Assembly (NCBI GenBank): GCA_947474645.1
Contig: CANJJD010000002.1
Location: 38,745-102,744, forward strand
Direction of reading: 5' to 3'
Source of the DNA: Alphaproteobacteria bacterium
GTDB taxonomy: Bacteria > Pseudomonadota > Alphaproteobacteria > Micropepsales > Micropepsaceae
DNA: 64,000 bases
How positions within the stretch are numbered: the stretch's first letter is position 1; each line of letters opens with the position of its first letter. Shown piece by piece: positions 49,199 to 58,023 of the stretch. The position numbers were made by a program, and so were the translations under genes. Under the pieces are notes generated by a model. The model did not search any database. It saw only the letters and a list, made by a program, of their open reading frames with translations, and had not been told where the DNA came from.

Positions 49199-50160
49199 AA
49201 ACCATCAGCATCGTTACACCCTGCTTCAACGAAGAAGAGAATGTGAACGACTGCCATGAGCAGATCAAAGCGCTGTTCGACGGCCCGCTGTCGGGCTATC
49301 GCCGCGAACATGTCTTTGCCGACAACGACTCCAAGGATCGCACGGTCGAGATCCTGCGGGAAATCGCCGCCCGGGATCCTGGTGTAAAGATCATCCTCAA
49401 CGCCCGGAATTTCGGACCGATGCGGTCCAACTATAACGGCGCGATGGCCGCGACGGGCGACGCCGTGGTCCTGTTGATGCCGGCCGACCTCCAGGATCCG
49501 CCCGAACTGATACCGGAGATGGTGCGCCACTGGGAAGCCGGCGCGGAAATCGTTTACGGCATCCGCGCCACCCGCAGCGAAGGGCTCGTGATGAAGAGCC
49601 TGCGCAAGTTCTATTACCGCCTGATCAGCCGGTTCTCGACCATCAGTGTTCCGCCCGATGTCGGCGATTACCAGCTCGTCGACCGCCGGGTGGTCGAAGC
49701 GATGCGCAAGGTGGAAGACTCCTACCCCTTCATGCGCATCATGACTTTTGAAGCTGGCGGCCGGGCAGTGGGAATTCCCTATCACTGGCGGGCACGCAAA
49801 CGCGGCATCTCCAAGAACAACATGCTGCATCTTTTCGACCAGGGCATGAACGGGCTGGTGACCTTCACCACCGCCCCGGTCCGCATCGCGCTGTATTTTG
49901 GATTCGTCATCGCCTTGCTGTCGGTGCTGTACGCCATCGTCAATGTGATCGCGGCCCTGTTTCTGTTCGGCAAGCTGGCGGCGCCCGGCATCACCACCCT
50001 GATCGTGGCGCTGTTCTTCTTCGGCGGCGTCCAGCTCTTTTTCATCGGATTGCTGGGCGAGTATGTGCTGGCGATCTATGGCCAGACCCGGCGCAAGCCG
50101 CTGATCGTGGAGCGCGAGCGCATCAATTTCGGGGACAAAACGAACGAGATACGGAGATGA
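49195..50160 (+). CDS. gtrB: GtrB-type polyprenyl-phosphate glycosyltransferase (GT2)
   Basis: 321 residues. Starts MKTISIVTPCFNEEENVNDC, then HVFADNDSKDRTVEIL, ARNFGPMRSNYNGAMAATGDAVVLLMPADLQDPPEL (DLQDP motif diagnostic of dolichol-phosphate-mannose-synthase/GtrB enzymes) and two C-terminal membrane helices (LYFGFVIALLSVLYAIV and ALFFFGGVQLFFIGLLGEY). It would make undecaprenyl-phosphate-sugar for flipping by the adjacent GtrA. The ATG at 49195 is used; 41 upstream codons in-frame lie inside gtrA. Confidence 0.88.
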   Translation: MKTISIVTPCFNEEENVNDCHEQIKALFDGPLSGYRREHVFADNDSKDRTVEILREIAARDPGVKIILNARNFGPMRSNYNGAMAATGDAVVLLMPADLQDPPELIPEMVRHWEAGAEIVYGIRATRSEGLVMKSLRKFYYRLISRFSTISVPPDVGDYQLVDRRVVEAMRKVEDSYPFMRIMTFEAGGRAVGIPYHWRARKRGISKNNMLHLFDQGMNGLVTFTTAPVRIALYFGFVIALLSVLYAIVNVIAALFLFGKLAAPGITTLIVALFFFGGVQLFFIGLLGEYVLAIYGQTRRKPLIVERERINFGDKTNEIRR

Positions 50161-50951
50161 AGATGGCCAAGAAAGCCAAGCCGGTCGCCAGGAAGGCCGC
50201 CGCCATTCCCAACGGGGCTTACGCGGGACGCCATAGCGGCACAGACCGCGATGCCTACCGGCTGGCACAGGACGCCTTTGAAAGCTCCAGCATTCCCCTG
50301 CTGGACAAGCTGGAAAGCTTTCCGCGCTTCGCCACCAAGCGGTCGTTGGCGCGCTTCATGGCCAAGCAGAAGCTGTTCGAGAAGGTTCTCGATATCAACG
50401 GCATCATCGTGGAATGCGGCGTTTTCAACGGCGCAGGGCTTTTCACCTGGGCGCAGCTTTCGAACATCTATGAGCCGGTGAACTACAATCGCAAGATCGT
50501 CGGCTTTGACACCTTTGCAGGCTTTCCCAGCGTCCACAAATCGGACAATGAAGGCGTGCTGTGCAGCAAGGTGGGCGACCTCAAGGGCAGCCCGCTTTCC
50601 GAACTCGAACTTTCGGTGCGCAAATACAATGCCGAGCGGCACCTGTCGCACATCGCCAATATCGAGTTCGTTAAGGGCGACTTCAATGTCACCGCGCCCG
50701 GCTTTCTCAAGAAGAACCCGCACACCATCGTATCGCTGATTTATCTGGATTTCGATCTCTACGAGCCGACCAAGAAGGCGCTCGATGTCTTCCTGCCCCG
50801 CATGCCCAAGGGCGCGGTGGTGGCGTTTGACGAGATCAATTGCGAGTCCTTCCCCGGCGAGACCAGGGCGCTGAACGATGTGATGGGGATCGGCAATCAC
50901 CGCATCAACCGCTTCTCCTTCGATCCGTGGATTTCCTACATTCAACTTTGA
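50157..50951 (+). CDS. TylF/MycF-type macrocin O-methyltransferase family protein
   Basis: 264 residues. The core IIVECGVFNGAGLFTWAQL (SAM loop), IVGFDTFAGFPSV, IEFVKGDFNVTAPGFLKKNP, VSLIYLDFDLYEPTKKALDVFLPRMPKGAVVAFDEIN matches TylF-like methyltransferases, whose metal-binding Asp residues appear to be in LDFDLYEP and FDEIN. Such enzymes methylate sugar hydroxyls. Coupled to gtrB through ATGA; an alternative ATG lies two codons in (50163). The basic N-terminus is low complexity. Confidence 0.8.
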   Translation: MKMAKKAKPVARKAAAIPNGAYAGRHSGTDRDAYRLAQDAFESSSIPLLDKLESFPRFATKRSLARFMAKQKLFEKVLDINGIIVECGVFNGAGLFTWAQLSNIYEPVNYNRKIVGFDTFAGFPSVHKSDNEGVLCSKVGDLKGSPLSELELSVRKYNAERHLSHIANIEFVKGDFNVTAPGFLKKNPHTIVSLIYLDFDLYEPTKKALDVFLPRMPKGAVVAFDEINCESFPGETRALNDVMGIGNHRINRFSFDPWISYIQL

Positions 50952-50967
50952 CGGCGGCTCCCCGGGA

Positions 50968-51891
50968 ATGTTCGACAAGCTGAAATCGTCCGTCGCCGGG
51001 CGCCCCTGCCCGGTCTGCGGCAGCAACACGGTCAGCGGAACGGCGTTTGAAAGCCGGATCGACTGGGAAAAGCTTGACGATTTCGCCTTTTCCTCGCGCA
51101 AGACCCCCGAAATGATGTCCTGGCGCATGGTGCGCTGCGCCGATTGCGACGTGGTCTATGCCGCGGAAGTACCGTCGGGCACCACCCTGGTCGATGCCTA
51201 TCACGAAGCCGATTATGACAGCGTGGACGAGGCCAATTACGCCGCCCGCAGCTATGCCAGGGAGATCGCGCCCGCCGCCGGGAAATTGCGGCGCCGCGGC
51301 GCGGCAATGGAAATCGGCGCCGGCAATGGCGCCTTCCTGACGGAATTGAAGAAGATGGGGTTCGCCGACGTGGTGGGCTTTGAGCCATCCAATGCCGCCA
51401 TCGCGGCCGCCACGCCCGAGGCGCGGGCCATGCTGCGCGAAGGCATCATGGAGGCTTCGGCGCTGGAGCCCGCCGCCTTCGATCTGATCGGCTGCTTCCA
51501 GACCCTGGAGCATGTACGCGATCCGCTGCAGATCGCCCGCGATGTCCATGGGCTGTTGCGCCCAGGTGGCATGGTGGTCTTCATCACCCACAATTATCGC
51601 GGCTTGCTGAACCGGATGCTGGGCCGGCGTTCGCCCATTATCGATATCGAGCATTTGCAGCTTTTCTCGCCGCGCAGCGTGCGCAGACTGCTGGAAGAAG
51701 CCGGTTTTTCCGATATCGAAGTACGGTCCTTCTGGAACCAGTATCCGCTGCGCTACTGGCTGCGCCTGCTGCCGGTCAGCGCGGGGCTGAAGAATGGCCT
51801 GGCGGGCTTCCTGGAAAGGCTGGGATTGGGCGGCATGGCGGTTTCCGCCAATGTCGGAAACATGATCAGCATCGGCTACCGGAAGCCTTAG
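50968..51891 (+). CDS. Methyltransferase with N-terminal zinc-ribbon (Methyltransf_23 type)
   Basis: 307 residues. N-terminal CPVCGS and RCADC pairs suggest a zinc-binding knuckle. The methyltransferase core follows: AMEIGAGNGAFLTELKKMGFADVVGFEPSNAAI, DLIGCFQTLEHVRDPLQIARDVHGLLRPGGMVVFIT. C-terminal LFSPRSVRRLLEEAGFSDIEV is the usual cap. Known relatives act on sugars or are of unknown target. Its stop overlaps the convergent transketolase-type gene by four bases. Confidence 0.78.
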   Translation: MFDKLKSSVAGRPCPVCGSNTVSGTAFESRIDWEKLDDFAFSSRKTPEMMSWRMVRCADCDVVYAAEVPSGTTLVDAYHEADYDSVDEANYAARSYAREIAPAAGKLRRRGAAMEIGAGNGAFLTELKKMGFADVVGFEPSNAAIAAATPEARAMLREGIMEASALEPAAFDLIGCFQTLEHVRDPLQIARDVHGLLRPGGMVVFITHNYRGLLNRMLGRRSPIIDIEHLQLFSPRSVRRLLEEAGFSDIEVRSFWNQYPLRYWLRLLPVSAGLKNGLAGFLERLGLGGMAVSANVGNMISIGYRKP

Positions 51892-52823
51892 GCTTTTGCA
51901 GCCAACGCATCCGCCACGCGCCGCGCCACCGCGGCGGCGTCTATTTCCATCAATTCTCGCAACTGCTGCTGGCTGCCCACCAACCCGCTGGCGATGGTGT
52001 CGTTGACATGGCATGACAGCAGCCGCGCTTTTGTGCCGGGACATTCCGCAACATGCAGCGCCACCGCCTCGGCCAGGCCGCCATGGCGCACATGCTCCTC
52101 CAGCACGCCAACAAGGCGCACCCTGCCCGCTTCGCCGCGGATGAAATCCGCGTCAAGCGGCTTGACGCATGGCATGCTGACGACACCGGCGGCGATACCG
52201 CTTGCGGCCAGGCGTTCGGCCGCCTGCATCGCGGTCTGCAGCATGTTGCCCGTGCTGATCAAGGTTACATCGGCGCCGTCCTTCAGCCGCAGCGCCTTGC
52301 CGATGGCCAGCCCCTCGACCGCACCGGGATGCACCTGCGGTTCGCCCGCCTTGCCCAGCCTGAGATAGCCGGGCCCCTTGCGCTGCACCAGCGCACGGGT
52401 CGCCCAGCGTGTTTCGGCCGGATCGCCCGGGCACAGCACGGCAATGTTGGGCAGCGCGCGCATCGCGGCGATGTCTTCCACCGCATGATGGGTATAGCCC
52501 TGGGTGCCATAAGACAGGCCGCCGCCAACCCCCACCACGGTGACATTCGCATTGTGATAGCAGACATCGTTGCGGATCTGCTCCAGGCAACGCAGGGTGG
52601 CGAAATTGGCGATGGAATAGACAAAGACGTTCTTGCACGCCATGGCGAGGCCCGCGGCCACGCCGATCATGTTCTGCTCGGCAACGCCGACATTGATGTA
52701 GCGGCCGGGGAATTTCTCGGCAAAACTTTCCAGCACCGAATAGCCCAGATCGCCGTTCAGCAGGAACAGCGACGGATCGGTTGCGGCCTCCGCGACCAGT
52801 GTTTCAATGAAAGCCGTGCGCAT
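51888..52823 (-). CDS. Transketolase, C-terminal (pyrimidine-binding) subunit
   Basis: 311 residues. Matches the C-terminal half of split transketolases / E1-beta-like proteins: LFLLNGDLGYSV, RYINVGVAEQNMIGVAAGLAM (catalytic Glu in AEQN), GTQGYTHHAVEDIAAMRALPN and the Rossmann-like tail VTLISTGNMLQTA. Works with the next gene's product as an alpha2beta2-type thiamine-diphosphate enzyme transferring two-carbon ketol units. It is the last gene of the CDP-glucose operon, not of a pentose-phosphate locus, so a branched-chain sugar role is possible. Start at 52823 overlaps the previous stop; 22 upstream in-frame codons discarded. Confidence 0.85.
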   Translation of the reverse strand: MRTAFIETLVAEAATDPSLFLLNGDLGYSVLESFAEKFPGRYINVGVAEQNMIGVAAGLAMACKNVFVYSIANFATLRCLEQIRNDVCYHNANVTVVGVGGGLSYGTQGYTHHAVEDIAAMRALPNIAVLCPGDPAETRWATRALVQRKGPGYLRLGKAGEPQVHPGAVEGLAIGKALRLKDGADVTLISTGNMLQTAMQAAERLAASGIAAGVVSMPCVKPLDADFIRGEAGRVRLVGVLEEHVRHGGLAEAVALHVAECPGTKARLLSCHVNDTIASGLVGSQQQLRELMEIDAAAVARRVADALAAKA

Positions 52824-53632
52824 CAGCCCGCTTCCACTTCCTTGAGGGCCTCGGCCAGTTGCTCGGGCGACGGCGACTTGTAGTGCCACATCAGCTTGTT
52901 TTCCATGAAGCTGACGCCCTTGCCCTTCACGGTATGAGCCAGGATCAGGTGCGGCGGACCGTTAAAATCGCGCGTCGCCAGCGCCGCTTCCAGCGCGGCA
53001 TGGTCATGGCCGTCCACTTCCGTGACCTGCCAGCCAAAGGCGCGCCACTTGTCGGCGAAGGGCTCCAGATCCAGCACCTCGGCCACGGTGCCGAAGCTCT
53101 GGATCTTGTTGTAATCCACGATCGCGGTCAGGTTTCCCAGCTTGTGGAACGGCGCAAACATGGCGGCTTCCCAGATCGAGCCTTCGTCGCACTCCCCGTC
53201 GCTCAACACGACAAAGACGCGCCAGGATGCCTTGTCCACTTTGCCGGCCAGCGCCATGCCGCAGGCCAGGCCCAAGCCATGCCCCAGCGAGCCGGACGAC
53301 GCTTCCACCCCCGGCACCTTGCAATGGGTGACATGGCCGGCCAGCGGGCTGCCGAATTCGCAGTAACGCTCCAGCCAGTCCTGCGGAAAGAAACCGCTCT
53401 CATGCAGCGCCGCATACAGCATCGCGGCCGCATGGCCCTTGCTGAGCAGGAAGCGGTCGCGGCCGGCCCAGTCGGGCTCCTGGGGACGGACCTGCATCAC
53501 CTTGGCGTACAGCACCGAGATGATGTCGGCCATGGAAAGGCCGCTGCCGATATGGGAGCTGTTGGTGCGCTGGACCATCCGCAAGGCATGGGCGCGGATG
53601 CGCTTGGAAAAAGCGATGCTTTCGATTGTCAT
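52823..53632 (-). CDS. Transketolase, N-terminal (thiamine-diphosphate-binding) subunit
   Basis: 269 residues. Seen: NSSHIGSGLSMADIISVLY, RDRFLLSKGHAAAMLYAAL, SSGSLGHGLGLACGMALA and the thiamine-diphosphate motif LSDGECDEGSIWEAAMFA ending in VDYNKIQ. These are the N-terminal transketolase landmarks. ATGA overlap with the epimerase gene and one-base overlap with its partner subunit. Substrate in this operon unknown; see the neighbouring rfbF and rfbG genes. Confidence 0.87.
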   Translation of the reverse strand: MTIESIAFSKRIRAHALRMVQRTNSSHIGSGLSMADIISVLYAKVMQVRPQEPDWAGRDRFLLSKGHAAAMLYAALHESGFFPQDWLERYCEFGSPLAGHVTHCKVPGVEASSGSLGHGLGLACGMALAGKVDKASWRVFVVLSDGECDEGSIWEAAMFAPFHKLGNLTAIVDYNKIQSFGTVAEVLDLEPFADKWRAFGWQVTEVDGHDHAALEAALATRDFNGPPHLILAHTVKGKGVSFMENKLMWHYKSPSPEQLAEALKEVEAG

Positions 53633-54558
53633 GCCGGCACGCCGTCCCGGGAGGTGAACCAGCGCACGGTTTTGTCCAATCCGGTGGCCAAGTCAACGCG
53701 GGGGGCCCAGCCGGTGACGCGGCCCAGCTTTGTGATGTCGGCCTGCAGGTGCATCACTTGGTCGGGGCGGTACGGCACCTCGCCGAAACCCAGCGCCGCA
53801 CCGGGCGAAACCATGTCGCGCAGCAAGGTGATGGTATCGCGCAACTGGGGCGCATCGCCGGCGCCGAGGTTGAAGACGCCTTCCGCCGCTTCAGTCTCGG
53901 CCACCGCCACAATGGCGTCGGCGGCATCGTCCACGAACAGAAAGCCCCATTTCTGTTCACCCGGGGTGAGCGGGGGCTTCTGCCCGGCCTTCAGCGCGGC
54001 GATCAGGGAGGGGATCATCCAGCCGGGATTGTCGCGCGGCCCATAGGTCGAGAACACCCGCAGCCAGGCATGGCGCATCTTGGCGGCCTGGCAGGCCGCT
54101 TGCGTCGCCTGGCAGGCCGCCAGCTTGCTTTGCCCGTAAAGGGTGGTGGGGGCGGTCTCGGCCGTTTCGTCCAGCATCCGGCTGTGCGGGCCATATTCGG
54201 CCTGCGAGCCCAGCCCGACAAAGGCCGTGGCGCCGGCGGCGGCCGACTCCTCCGCCAGCGAGACGGCCGCCGAGATGTTGCCGATCTGCGCGGCGTCGTT
54301 GCGGTCCGCGCCGGCGACACCCTGCCAGGCGGCATGGATCACCGTCTCGGGGGCGAAGGCGCGCAAACCGGGGGCATAGCTTTGCGGCGTGACCAGGTCG
54401 CCGCGGATCAGCGTTGCCTTGGGATAGAGAGCGGAGGCACGGTCGGTATCGCGGGGGCTGCGCAGCAGCAGCGCCAGTTGGTGTCCGCGTTCAGCGAGGC
54501 GTTCGGCAACACGCGCGCCGATAAAGCCGGTGGCGCCGGTGACCAAGATGCGGCTCAT
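53629..54558 (-). CDS. NAD-dependent epimerase/reductase of the CDP-sugar operon
   Basis: 309 residues, extended SDR: ILVTGATGFIGARVAERL, IRGDLVTPQSYAPGL, HAAWQGVAG, FVGLGSQAEYGPHS and the catalytic YGQSK. RVFSTYGPRDNPGWMIPSLI and KWGFLFVDDAADAI complete the family core. Encoded directly after CDP-glucose 4,6-dehydratase, it is placed like CDP-paratose/abequose synthases or a CDP-4-keto-sugar reductase. Which one cannot be decided by eye. Overlaps neighbours by four bases on both sides. Confidence 0.8.
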   Translation of the reverse strand: MSRILVTGATGFIGARVAERLAERGHQLALLLRSPRDTDRASALYPKATLIRGDLVTPQSYAPGLRAFAPETVIHAAWQGVAGADRNDAAQIGNISAAVSLAEESAAAGATAFVGLGSQAEYGPHSRMLDETAETAPTTLYGQSKLAACQATQAACQAAKMRHAWLRVFSTYGPRDNPGWMIPSLIAALKAGQKPPLTPGEQKWGFLFVDDAADAIVAVAETEAAEGVFNLGAGDAPQLRDTITLLRDMVSPGAALGFGEVPYRPDQVMHLQADITKLGRVTGWAPRVDLATGLDKTVRWFTSRDGVPA

Positions 54559-55616
54559 CGGCCCGCCTGCTCAAACGCGCTGATCTGCTTGAGCGTCAGC
54601 GCCGCGGCATCGTCGCCGGCGGCAAAGCCCTTGTACCAGGTCACGATGCTGCCCAGCGCCGTGTCCAGGTTCCAGCGCGGACGGTAGCCCAGCTCGGCCT
54701 CCGCCTTGGCAGTATCCAGATACAGATAATGCGCTTCGTGCGGGTGGCCGGTCTGTTGATCCAGGGTCCAGCCCGCGCCGGCGCCCCAAAGCTGGCTGAT
54801 GCGGTCGGCGATCCAGGCTACCGGTTTGGCGTCCTCAGGCGCGGGACCGAAATTGAAGGCGCTGTCGGCGCCGGGCGCCTTGTTCCACAAGGCTTCGCAC
54901 AGTGACAGATATCCGGATAAAGGCTCCAGCACATGCTGCCAGGGGCGCACCGCGTGCGGCGAGCGGATCAACGGCTTGTCGCCCTTCATGAAGGCGATCA
55001 TCAAATCCACGATAAGCCGGTCGGCCGCCCAGTCGCCGCCGCCGATGACATTGCCGGCCCGGCCGCTGGCCACCGGCGCGCCCGCCTGGAAGAAAGACCG
55101 CCGCCAGGCCGCTGTCACCAGTTCGGCGCAGGCCTTGCTGCTGCTGTAGGGATCATGGCCGCCCAACGGATCGCTTTCACGATAGCCGCGGGTGACACCG
55201 GTATTCTCGTAACATTTGTCGGTGGTGACCACGAGCACCGCGCCCAGCGACGGCGTGAGGCGCGCGCTTTCCAGGAAATTGACGGTGCCCATGACGTTGG
55301 TGGCATAGGTTTCCACCGGCTCGGCATAGCTGAGACGCACCAGCGGCTGGGCCGCCATGTGGATGGCGATGTCCGGCTTGGCCGCCTGCATCGCCCGCGT
55401 CAGCGCGGCGCCATCGCGCACGTCGCTGATGGTATGGGCCGCCAGCCGGTCCTTGACCTTGGCCCGGTCGAACAGGCTGGGATCGGTGGGCGGCGTCAGC
55501 GCATAACCACTGACTTCGGCGCCCAGGCTGCTGAGCCACAGGCTGAGCCAGGAGCCCTTGAAGCCGGTATGCCCCGTCAGGAACACACGCCGGCCGCGCC
55601 AGAAGGCCGGCGTCAT
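54555..55616 (-). CDS. rfbG: CDP-glucose 4,6-dehydratase
   Basis: 353 residues. Turns CDP-glucose into CDP-4-keto-6-deoxyglucose. Diagnostic N-terminus FWRGRRVFLTGHTGFKGSWLSLWL, then HMAAQPLVRLSYAEPVETYATNVMGT, VVTTDKCYEN, DPYSSSKACAEL (catalytic YxxxK) and AGNVIGGGDWAADRLIVD are hallmarks of RfbG rather than RmlB. The ATG at 55616 overlaps the rfbF stop (ATGA); 12 upstream codons belong to the overlapping rfbF. Confidence 0.92.
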   Translation of the reverse strand: MTPAFWRGRRVFLTGHTGFKGSWLSLWLSSLGAEVSGYALTPPTDPSLFDRAKVKDRLAAHTISDVRDGAALTRAMQAAKPDIAIHMAAQPLVRLSYAEPVETYATNVMGTVNFLESARLTPSLGAVLVVTTDKCYENTGVTRGYRESDPLGGHDPYSSSKACAELVTAAWRRSFFQAGAPVASGRAGNVIGGGDWAADRLIVDLMIAFMKGDKPLIRSPHAVRPWQHVLEPLSGYLSLCEALWNKAPGADSAFNFGPAPEDAKPVAWIADRISQLWGAGAGWTLDQQTGHPHEAHYLYLDTAKAEAELGYRPRWNLDTALGSIVTWYKGFAAGDDAAALTLKQISAFEQAGR

Positions 55617-56386
55617 TTCCAGACCTTCCAGCCGGCCTTGCCGCTGTGCCACAGGCTGTCGAGATGCTGCTGGTCGCGCAGCGTGTCCATCGGGTGCCAG
55701 AAGCCGTCATGGTGGAAGGCCTTGAGCTGGTCTTCCCGCGCCAGCCGTTCCAGCGGCTCGCGCTCCCAGATGGTGTTGTCGCCTTCCACATAATCCAGGA
55801 CTTTTTTCGACAACACGAAAAATCCGCCATTGATATAGGCGTTGTCGCCGATCGGCTTTTCCTGGAAGGAACGCACGGCATTGTCGGCGGAAATCTCCAG
55901 CGCCCCGAACCGCGCCGGGGGGCGCACCGCGGTCAGGGTGGCGCGGCGGCCATGGCTCTTGTGAAAAGCGATCAGGGCGCCGATATCCACGTCCGAAACG
56001 CCGTCGCCATAGGTGGCGCAGAAGTCGTCCTCGTCCAGGTGATGGGCAATGCGCTTGAGGCGCCCGCCGGTCATGGTCTGGTCGCCGGTATCCACCAGGG
56101 TGACGCGCCAGGGTTCGGAATTGTTGGAGTGGACCTTGCACTCGCCGCTGCGCATGTCGAACGTGACGTCCGAATTGTGCAGGCTGTAATTGGCGAAATA
56201 TTCCTTGATCAGGTAGCCCTTGTAGCCCAGGCAAACGATGAAATCGTTCACGCCATGATGCGAATAGAGCTTCATGATGTGCCAGAGGATGGGATGGGAT
56301 CCCACTTCGACCAGCGGCTTGGGCTTGATCTCGGTGATTTCCCGCAGGCGCGTGCCCATGCCGCCCGCCAGAATGACAGCTTTCAT
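55613..56386 (-). CDS. rfbF: Glucose-1-phosphate cytidylyltransferase
   Basis: 257 residues, exact family size. Makes CDP-glucose. Seen: AVILAGGMGTRLREITEIKPKPLVEVGSHPILWHIM, FIVCLGYKGYLIKEYFANY, VDTGDQTMTGGRLKR, YGDGVSDVDI and GFFVLSKKVLDY, the RfbF signature set. Eleven bases after the polyprenyl transferase gene and overlapping rfbG. Supplies the CDP branch of the island's sugar nucleotides. Confidence 0.93.
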   Translation of the reverse strand: MKAVILAGGMGTRLREITEIKPKPLVEVGSHPILWHIMKLYSHHGVNDFIVCLGYKGYLIKEYFANYSLHNSDVTFDMRSGECKVHSNNSEPWRVTLVDTGDQTMTGGRLKRIAHHLDEDDFCATYGDGVSDVDIGALIAFHKSHGRRATLTAVRPPARFGALEISADNAVRSFQEKPIGDNAYINGGFFVLSKKVLDYVEGDNTIWEREPLERLAREDQLKAFHHDGFWHPMDTLRDQQHLDSLWHSGKAGWKVWK

Positions 56387-56397
56387 CGCGGGTCCGA

Positions 56398-57888
56398 TCA
56401 GTAGGCGCCGCTGCCGCGCAGCAACACCCAGATGGTCTGCAGCATGATCACCAGATCATACCAGACGGTCCAATTCTTGATGTACCACTCGTCATAGGAG
56501 ACGCGCTCGGCGAAGGTGGTGTGGCTGCGGCCGCTGATCTGCCACAGGCCGGTGATGCCGGGGCGCACCCGCTCATACAGGCTGATCACAGCGCCGTAAT
56601 CGGGCAGCTCGCGGCGCAGCAGCGGGCGCGGGCCCACCAGGCTCATATTGCCGATCAGCACGTTGAAGAGCTGGGGCAGCTCGTCCAGGCTCTTGCGCCG
56701 CATCCAGGCGCCTGTGCGGGTGACTCGCGGATCGGCCTTCAGCTTGAAATTGAACTCGCAATAGCGGGCCAGCAGGACAGGATTTTCCGTTTCCCAGCGC
56801 GCCATCTGGTCCTCGGCATCCACCACCATGGTGCGGAATTTCCAGCACTGAAAATCGCGGCCCCAGCGCCCCACGCGGTTCTGGCGGAAGAAGACCGGAC
56901 CGCCATCCTCCTTCCAGATCAGGAAGGCGAACATCGCAAACACCGGCGCCAGCAGGATCGCCAGCACGATGGCGCCGACGATATCGAGCGTGCGCTTGAA
57001 AATACGTTGCGGCAGGCGCGCCAGGTTGTTGCGGACCTGGAGCAAGAGCAGGTCCTTGCCGAAGAAATAATTGGTGGACAGGCCATAAAGCGGCAGGCGG
57101 CGCAGCGAGGGAACGATCGCCACCGCGATGTCGGCGCCCACCAACTGGTCGATCAGGTCATTCTGGTTGGCGTTGGTGAGGTCGTCCGGCACCAGGATCA
57201 CCTGGCGGCAACCCGCCGCGATCAGCGCCGCGGTGAGCTGGTCGGGCGGCACGACCAAAGGCGAAAGGCCGGCAAAAGCGCTGGAGAGATGTTTTTCCGG
57301 CGTTTCCGGCACGACCCATTTGACCTTGAGGCCCAGCGCCAATTGCTGGCCCAGAACCGGCACGACTTCCTGCGCCATCGGGCTGGTGCCGATGATGGCG
57401 GTGGGCAGATGCCACGCCCCCAGCTTGCCCAGCAGCAGCCGCGTCATCTGGCGCGCGGTGGGAATGGCGAAGATCAGGCCCAGCCATAGCACGACCCCGG
57501 GCAGCAGGCCGTGGGTCTGGAGCGCGATCAACGCCGCGCTATAGGCGGCACCGCTGATCATAAGCGCGGTGGTGGTGGACCGCGCGCCGTCCCAGAACAG
57601 TTGGCGGCGGCTGTAATCGCCCGCCAGGTAGCGGGCAAAGACAAAGACCAGCGCGATGATCATCACCAGGTCGATGACGGTGTTGGGCTGGCCCAGGGTG
57701 CGGTTGCGGAACAGGGCGAGGGCCGGCGGCTGCGCCATCAGGTGCAGCACCACATCGCCCAGGATAAAACAGGTGAGATCGGAGGCTATCAGCCCAAGCA
57801 GGATCGCCAGGCGGCGCCATGTGGAGCCGCTGCCATGTACCCCAAGGGGGTAAGGGCGTGTCTGATCGAAAGACGCGGCGACGGTCAT
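56398..57888 (-). CDS. Polyprenyl-phosphate sugar-1-phosphate transferase (WbaP/ExoY-type)
   Basis: 496 residues. N-terminal half has about five membrane helices and a soluble Rossmann-like central domain ([18 protein letters not shown]). The C-terminal bacterial sugar-transferase domain is classic: [65 protein letters not shown] and [13 protein letters not shown]. It starts glycan assembly by moving a sugar-1-phosphate onto undecaprenyl phosphate. The ATG at 57888 has AGGGA upstream; 27 further in-frame codons to 57969 are rejected. Heads the CDP-sugar operon. Confidence 0.9.
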   Translation of the reverse strand: MTVAASFDQTRPYPLGVHGSGSTWRRLAILLGLIASDLTCFILGDVVLHLMAQPPALALFRNRTLGQPNTVIDLVMIIALVFVFARYLAGDYSRRQLFWDGARSTTTALMISGAAYSAALIALQTHGLLPGVVLWLGLIFAIPTARQMTRLLLGKLGAWHLPTAIIGTSPMAQEVVPVLGQQLALGLKVKWVVPETPEKHLSSAFAGLSPLVVPPDQLTAALIAAGCRQVILVPDDLTNANQNDLIDQLVGADIAVAIVPSLRRLPLYGLSTNYFFGKDLLLLQVRNNLARLPQRIFKRTLDIVGAIVLAILLAPVFAMFAFLIWKEDGGPVFFRQNRVGRWGRDFQCWKFRTMVVDAEDQMARWETENPVLLARYCEFNFKLKADPRVTRTGAWMRRKSLDELPQLFNVLIGNMSLVGPRPLLRRELPDYGAVISLYERVRPGITGLWQISGRSHTTFAERVSYDEWYIKNWTVWYDLVIMLQTIWVLLRGSGAY

Positions 57889-58023
57889 GGAATCCCTAGG
57901 TTCCCCACTGGCGCGGAGACTAGCAACTCGCACCTGCAAAATCACGCTTGCTGTCGTCCCTGGCCCCATAAGGGCGGAAACTGATTATTTCTATATTGAA
58001 ACAATAGGTTAATGCCAACGTCG

